NCBI GenBank assembly: GCA_041572275.1
Contig: JBFFSQ010000004.1
Span: forward strand, 1-36,037
Source: JBFFSQ01 sp041572275
GTDB taxonomy: Bacteria > Pseudomonadota > Gammaproteobacteria > SZUA-229
Length of the DNA: 36,037 nucleotides
Direction: 5' to 3'
A model generated the notes under the pieces. It searched no databases and was not told the DNA's origin. It saw only the letters and a program-made list of their open reading frames with translations. A program made the translations under genes and the position numbers. Below, piece after piece: positions 32,284 to 36,037 of this stretch (its first letter is position 1; every line of letters begins with the position of its first letter).

Positions 32284-33063
32284 TTAATCTCCGACATATG
32301 ATTCAACGTTATCCGGTTTTCGCTCTAACCAATTCAATTCATGTGGGTTAAAACCATGCTCAATGGTTAGTTTTACAATCTGGAAATAAGGTGAGACATC
32401 GAAATCCCGTGGCGTTATCAGGGTATGATGGCGAGGTAATAACGCTTCTTCATAACACTCCAGGCCTCCAGGCCCGGTTCCAGCATGCACTATTACATCA
32501 GGTAAAATCGGATACCCAACAGACTGGAAGGCCTCTGCAATCATGGACGAACAAATTGCCCGGGTCGGATCTCCACTACCCAGTGACAATAACTGGCGAC
32601 GCCAGCGATTAGGAACAGGAGGTGTTTGAATTAGATAACGGACCAAATCAATAATATTTTTCAGATCATACTGATGCCCCATACGTGACATGGCGTGAGC
32701 TAGCAGGCGCTCGATTTCCGCTTCTTGCAAACCTACGGGACGACAGATACGGGTACCCATGGCAGCATAATGACTCAACGGCATCAATCGTACGCCCTCA
32801 ACGACATCTGCCTCTATTAACCAGTGCCGATTTTCAGACTGGCCACTCAAGGCTCCAACATAGAGAGCAGCATGGGACCAATTGGACTGGGTGATAAATT
32901 TAATGGCCGCACTAATTCGACTGTTACCATCCACTAACAGCACATCACCCTTTTGAATAGTTGTGGACAACACCTCCAACCCACAACTAGAGGCTACCGA
33001 CTCCGGTAATCGCGGCCTCGATAAATAGCGTGCCAGTAATCGCCCAACAGGTTCGAGTATCAC
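32284..33063 (-). CDS. YiiX/YebB-like permuted papain-fold hydrolase
   Basis: A 259-residue protein of the circularly permuted NlpC/P60 group (YiiX/YaeF type). The histidine is H64 in NWSHAALYVG, an acidic residue E84 lies in IEADVVEGV, and the nucleophile cysteine is C171 in AICSSMIAEAF, in the order expected for the permuted fold. There is no signal peptide, so it may act in the cytosol. Members are thought to cleave amide or thioester bonds, in some cases of lipids or peptides, but the substrate is unknown. The start is a GTG at 33063 with AGGA about nine bases before it. Confidence 0.82.
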   Translation of the reverse strand: MILEPVGRLLARYLSRPRLPESVASSCGLEVLSTTIQKGDVLLVDGNSRISAAIKFITQSNWSHAALYVGALSGQSENRHWLIEADVVEGVRLMPLSHYAAMGTRICRPVGLQEAEIERLLAHAMSRMGHQYDLKNIIDLVRYLIQTPPVPNRWRRQLLSLGSGDPTRAICSSMIAEAFQSVGYPILPDVIVHAGTGPGGLECYEEALLPRHHTLITPRDFDVSPYFQIVKLTIEHGFNPHELNWLERKPDNVESYVGD

Positions 33064-33219
33064 AAGCGCTGATCCTGATCGTCATTGATACTACTATTGG
33101 ACCATAACTGCAGCCATTGATTCTGCAGATCCCCCTGATCTACACTCCAGTCAGCACTGTAATCACCAGCTATGGCCAGTCACACCTGGAGCAAAGCACA
33201 TCTAACACACCTTTACAGC

Positions 33220-33798
33220 TTAACGCTCCGTCTGACTACCATGGTATCTAAAGCATCCCTGGGTATGATCATTAACCAGGCCAACCGCTTGCATATAGGC
33301 ATAACAGATCGTCGGCCCAACAAACTTGAAACCGCGTTGCTTTAAATCCCGACTCATCATCTCCGAGATAGGTGTTGAAACCGGTATCTCATTAATTGTC
33401 CGCCAGCGATTCAGTACCGGTTCACCATCGACAAATTGCCAGATATAGTCGGCAAATGTGGAATATTCATCCAGTACTTTCAAATAAGCGCGTGCATTGA
33501 CCACTGCCGCATTGACTTTAAGTTTGTTGCGAATAATGCCGGGATTCTGTAACAGCTGATCAATTTTTTTGGGACCAAATCGTGCCATCTTTTCCGCAAC
33601 AAAACCGGCATACGCTTTACGATAATTTTCACGTTTTTTAAGAACGGTCAGCCAGCTGAGTCCTGCCTGCGCCCCTTCCAGGACCAGCATCTCAAACAGA
33701 TGTGCATCATCATAACTAGGCACACCCCACTCCTCATCATGATAGGTAATATACAGTGGCTCATCAGTCACCCATTCACAACGTTTTAGCTCATTCAT
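33220..33798 (-). CDS. tag: DNA-3-methyladenine glycosylase I
   Basis: Removes 3-methyladenine from alkylated DNA, starting base-excision repair. The 192-residue protein has the Tag zinc ligands C7, H20, H178 and C182, each shifted three residues relative to E. coli Tag. The fold motifs CEWVTDEPLYITYHDEEWGVP, FEMLVLEGAQAGLSW and RGFKFVGPTICYAYMQA include the base-binding pocket. It is apparently its own unit, with 156 bases before the YiiX-like gene and 161 bases to the divergent hemL. Confidence 0.97.
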   Translation of the reverse strand: MNELKRCEWVTDEPLYITYHDEEWGVPSYDDAHLFEMLVLEGAQAGLSWLTVLKKRENYRKAYAGFVAEKMARFGPKKIDQLLQNPGIIRNKLKVNAAVVNARAYLKVLDEYSTFADYIWQFVDGEPVLNRWRTINEIPVSTPISEMMSRDLKQRGFKFVGPTICYAYMQAVGLVNDHTQGCFRYHGSQTER

Positions 33799-33959
33799 CT
33801 CTTGGTCCTTGTCTCCACAACGACTGCTAGTACATCATTAAACACCAATGCCTGCCAATTAGCCTATCCTCACACACTCTACTCCCCTGTATTTTCGCGT
33901 GCCCCCATTTTAAGGTAAAATCCCCAGCCTTAATTCATAAGTAACATCAGGATCACCCC

Positions 33960-35240
33960 ATGAGCCAAACTGAACAGTTCCAACAAGCCCAATCTGTCAT
34001 TCCCGGCGGCGTTAACTCCCCAGTCCGGGCATTTAAGGGTGTCGGTGGTGATCCGGTGTTTATCGACAGGGCTGCAGGTGCTTATTTCTGGGATACCGAT
34101 GGCAAACGTTATATCGATTATGTGGGCTCCTGGGGTCCAATGATTCTGGGCCATGCTCACCCGGATGTCATCCAGACCGTTAAGGATACTGCCGAAAAAG
34201 GCCTGAGTTTTGGTGCTCCAACAGTCATTGAAACTGAAATGGCTCGTAAAATTTGTGAGCTGGTGCCCTCGATTGAATTGGTACGCATGGTCAGTTCCGG
34301 CACTGAAGCCACCATGAGCGCGATACGTCTGGCACGCGGTTTCACCGGTCGTGACACGATCGTCAAGTTTGAAGGTTGTTACCATGGTCACTCTGATTCC
34401 CTGCTGGTCAAAGCCGGTTCTGGCGCCCTTACCCTGGGCGTTCCCAGCTCGCCAGGTGTACCCGCTGCGCTTGCTGAACAAACCCTGACACTGACCTATA
34501 ACGACATCGACCAGGTCCGCGAGGTCTTTAAACAACAGGGGGAAAAAATTGCCTGCATTATCGTAGAACCGGTAGCAGGTAATATGAACTGTATTCCCCC
34601 CGTACCTGGCTTTCTTGAAGGGCTACGTGAAGTCTGTGATGAATACGGCAGCGTGCTGATTTTTGATGAAGTGATGACCGGCTTTCGTGTTGCCTTAGGC
34701 GGTGCCCAGTCTGTATACAACATTAAACCTGACCTCACCACACTGGGTAAAGTTGTTGGGGGTGGCATGCCAGTCGGCGCCTTCGGTGGACGCCGTGACA
34801 TTATGGAGCACATTGCACCGCTGGGACCTGTGTACCAGGCTGGCACACTTTCCGGTAATCCAATAGCTATGGCTGCAGGCCTTAAAACCCTGGAACTGAT
34901 CTCAGCCGACGGTTTTTATGATGCACTGGCCGCCAAGGTCAATACGCTAGTCGATGGCATCATGGCGAAAGCCAAAGAAGCCGGCATTCCCATGACCGCC
35001 AACACGGTTGGCGGCATGTTTGGTCTGTTCTTCACCGAGGCTGACACAGTAAGTAATTTCCAGCAAGTGACTGAATGTGATGTCGCGCGTTTCAATAGTT
35101 TCTTTCACGGCATGCTAGATGAGGGCATTTACCTCGCGCCCTCGGCCTATGAAGCCGGTTTTGTGACCAGCACCCACAGTGCCGAAGACATCCAGGCCAC
35201 CATTGATGCCGCAGCCAAAGTACTGGAGACGCTGTCATGA
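33960..35240 (+). CDS. hemL: Glutamate-1-semialdehyde 2,1-aminomutase
   Basis: PLP enzyme of the C5 tetrapyrrole pathway, converting glutamate-1-semialdehyde to 5-aminolevulinate. 426 residues, with PGGVNSPVRAF at the start, IFDEVMTGFR and the PLP lysine K264 in TTLGKVVGGGMPVGAFGG. All family landmarks are intact and the length is standard. An AGGA ribosome site precedes the ATG. Its stop overlaps the ycgL start (ATGA). Confidence 0.98.
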   Translation: MSQTEQFQQAQSVIPGGVNSPVRAFKGVGGDPVFIDRAAGAYFWDTDGKRYIDYVGSWGPMILGHAHPDVIQTVKDTAEKGLSFGAPTVIETEMARKICELVPSIELVRMVSSGTEATMSAIRLARGFTGRDTIVKFEGCYHGHSDSLLVKAGSGALTLGVPSSPGVPAALAEQTLTLTYNDIDQVREVFKQQGEKIACIIVEPVAGNMNCIPPVPGFLEGLREVCDEYGSVLIFDEVMTGFRVALGGAQSVYNIKPDLTTLGKVVGGGMPVGAFGGRRDIMEHIAPLGPVYQAGTLSGNPIAMAAGLKTLELISADGFYDALAAKVNTLVDGIMAKAKEAGIPMTANTVGGMFGLFFTEADTVSNFQQVTECDVARFNSFFHGMLDEGIYLAPSAYEAGFVTSTHSAEDIQATIDAAAKVLETLS

Positions 35241-35536
35241 GTCACGTCAACTGTTATATCTACCGTTGCTCAGCAAAACCTGACATGTACATTTACCTGG
35301 CTGAAAAAGATCAGTTCGATAAGATTCCTGACCAGTTATACAGCAAACTGGGGCGTATTGATTTTGCGATGGAGCTGGAACTGAACAAAGATAAAAAACT
35401 AGCCAAGGAAGATACTGCACAGGTAATGGAAAACCTGAAAACCCAGGGTTTTCATTTACAAATGCCCAGTAACACCTCTGTGGATGACTTACTTGAAAAA
35501 ATTGCGGCCGATCAACTCAAACAATACCATGACTAA
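35237..35536 (+). CDS. ycgL: YcgL domain protein
   Basis: A 99-residue member of the YcgL family (DUF709), found almost only in gammaproteobacteria. It opens with CYIYRCSAKPDMYIYL and has the GFHLQMPSN segment typical near the C-terminus. Function unknown; structural work elsewhere shows a small alpha/beta fold. It overlaps hemL by four bases and is followed by a terminator, so it is the last gene of a two-gene operon. Confidence 0.94.
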   Translation: MSHVNCYIYRCSAKPDMYIYLAEKDQFDKIPDQLYSKLGRIDFAMELELNKDKKLAKEDTAQVMENLKTQGFHLQMPSNTSVDDLLEKIAADQLKQYHD

Positions 35537-35662
35537 ATTCCACCAGGCTGATTTTGTTGTAAAAATATTATAAAATCACCAGCTTAGCCATACAGGTTAC
35601 TATAGACTTTAGGACAGCTTCACTTTTTTTACACACACGTCCTGTTTGGCCAAACTATAAAA

Positions 35663-35685
35663 AAACCTCAACAAACTAGAGGTTT
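35663..35685 (+). terminator. Intrinsic terminator after hemL-ycgL
   Basis: AAACCTC and GAGGTTT form a 7-bp stem with a 9-base loop, followed by ATTTTTT. It lies about 127 bases after the ycgL stop and 49 bases before the cold-shock gene, so it ends the hemL unit or sits in the leader of the next gene as an attenuator. Confidence 0.75.
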
Positions 35686-35734
35686 ATTTTTTCCATACTT
35701 ATTTTTTAACAATTTACAGTGAGAAAATGACACC

Positions 35735-36037
35735 ATGAACAAAGCCGTTATTATCCGTGGCCTTATTACAAGTACAATTATTTCAGTTATTGCAACCTAC
35801 GTTTCTATTCAAATCCTAAAAACAACTGAGTTATCATCAACCGCCGGAATGGCAACACTGTTTGCTTTATTTATCACCACCGCCATGATTGCCGTATTAG
35901 TTTCTACTAATGCGATTACTGGGAATAGTTCACGAATTAACCAGCCAGGACCATTAATTGGGGACAATTCACGTGAAACTGGTACTGTTAAGTGGTTTAA
36001 TACCAACAAGGGCTTTGGCTTCATTACTCGCGATAGC
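35735..36037 (+). CDS. Membrane-anchored cold-shock-domain protein (partial, cut by window edge)
   Basis: 101 codons remain open at the window end. Residues 5-28 and about 37-58 are two hydrophobic helices, separated by a short hydrophilic turn and followed by a flexible linker (about 59-80). A cold-shock domain then begins at GTVKWFNTNKGFGFITRD, with the RNA-binding motif KGFGFI at 92-97. Ordinary Csp proteins are about 70 residues without membrane segments, so this is an unusual membrane-tethered form. The ATG is preceded by GTGAG. It has a leader of up to 198 bases after ycgL, including a terminator-like hairpin. The C-terminal end is not visible. Confidence 0.85.
   Translation, partial: MNKAVIIRGLITSTIISVIATYVSIQILKTTELSSTAGMATLFALFITTAMIAVLVSTNAITGNSSRINQPGPLIGDNSRETGTVKWFNTNKGFGFITRDS

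Noticed and set aside
25131..33959. A mobile element carrying the signalling genes
   Set aside because: No transposase, integrase, terminal repeats or tRNA target is visible at either edge, so only an insertion pattern can be claimed.
33930..34535. A 201-residue minus-strand open frame opposite hemL
   Set aside because: It lies wholly against a fully conserved hemL and its sequence shows no domain; an antisense shadow.

Overview
The window carries about 39 protein genes in a dense bacterial layout with no tRNA, rRNA, IS element or CRISPR array that I can see. Gene content points to a gammaproteobacterium outside the Enterobacterales. The order mrdA-rodA-mltB-rlpA-dacA-(dat)-ybeD-lipB-lipA matches the pseudomonad-type cell-wall/lipoate cluster, and YcgL, DUF493/YbeD, SirB1, Tag and the C5-pathway gene hemL fit the same group. 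I cannot name a genus from sequence alone. No gene-free stretch exceeds 300 bases.

Left part (1-11.2 kb), mostly minus strand: a DUF1015 protein, then on the plus strand a zinc-sensing diguanylate cyclase (CZB-GGDEF, DgcZ-like) whose stop codon overlaps that of lipA. Reading leftward from 11.2 kb, the minus strand encodes PBP2 (mrdA), RodA, lytic transglycosylase MltB, RlpA, the D,D-carboxypeptidase DacA, a D-amino-acid aminotransferase, YbeD, LipB and LipA. This joins side-wall peptidoglycan synthesis and trimming, supply of a D-amino acid, and protein lipoylation. A hairpin in front of dat may split the run into two transcription units.

Middle (11.3-25.1 kb): pyrophosphatase (minus) diverges from an unusual adenylate kinase (plus) that carries a C-terminal tail of about 240 residues: Pro/Ala-rich linker, a 16-residue Lys/Ala repeat resembling histone H1 tails, and a coiled coil. 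A strong bidirectional terminator separates it from a thioredoxin and an ABC exporter on the minus strand. Then a plus-strand run follows: GlpK-like kinase, glycerophosphodiesterase and a short GlpD-like oxidoreductase (glycerol phosphate metabolism), a CbbY-like HAD phosphatase, YjbQ, a pentapeptide-repeat protein, a metallophosphoesterase fused to a putative molybdenum-cofactor-carrier domain, SirB1, a class II aldolase, ThiD and ThiE.

Signalling block (25.2-32.3 kb): seven co-directional genes encode three response regulators, a small stand-alone module, an HDOD protein and two closely related soluble GAF-type histidine kinases. One regulator ends in an HD-GYP domain that has lost its metal-binding HD and HH residues. 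None has a DNA-binding output domain. The block sits between thiE and hemL, genes that are neighbours in pseudomonads, so it looks like an accessory insertion and is the best candidate here for an undescribed regulatory system.

Right end (32.3-36 kb): a YiiX-like papain-fold hydrolase and DNA glycosylase Tag on the minus strand, then hemL-ycgL with a terminator, and finally a cold-shock-domain protein with two N-terminal membrane segments, cut by the window edge.
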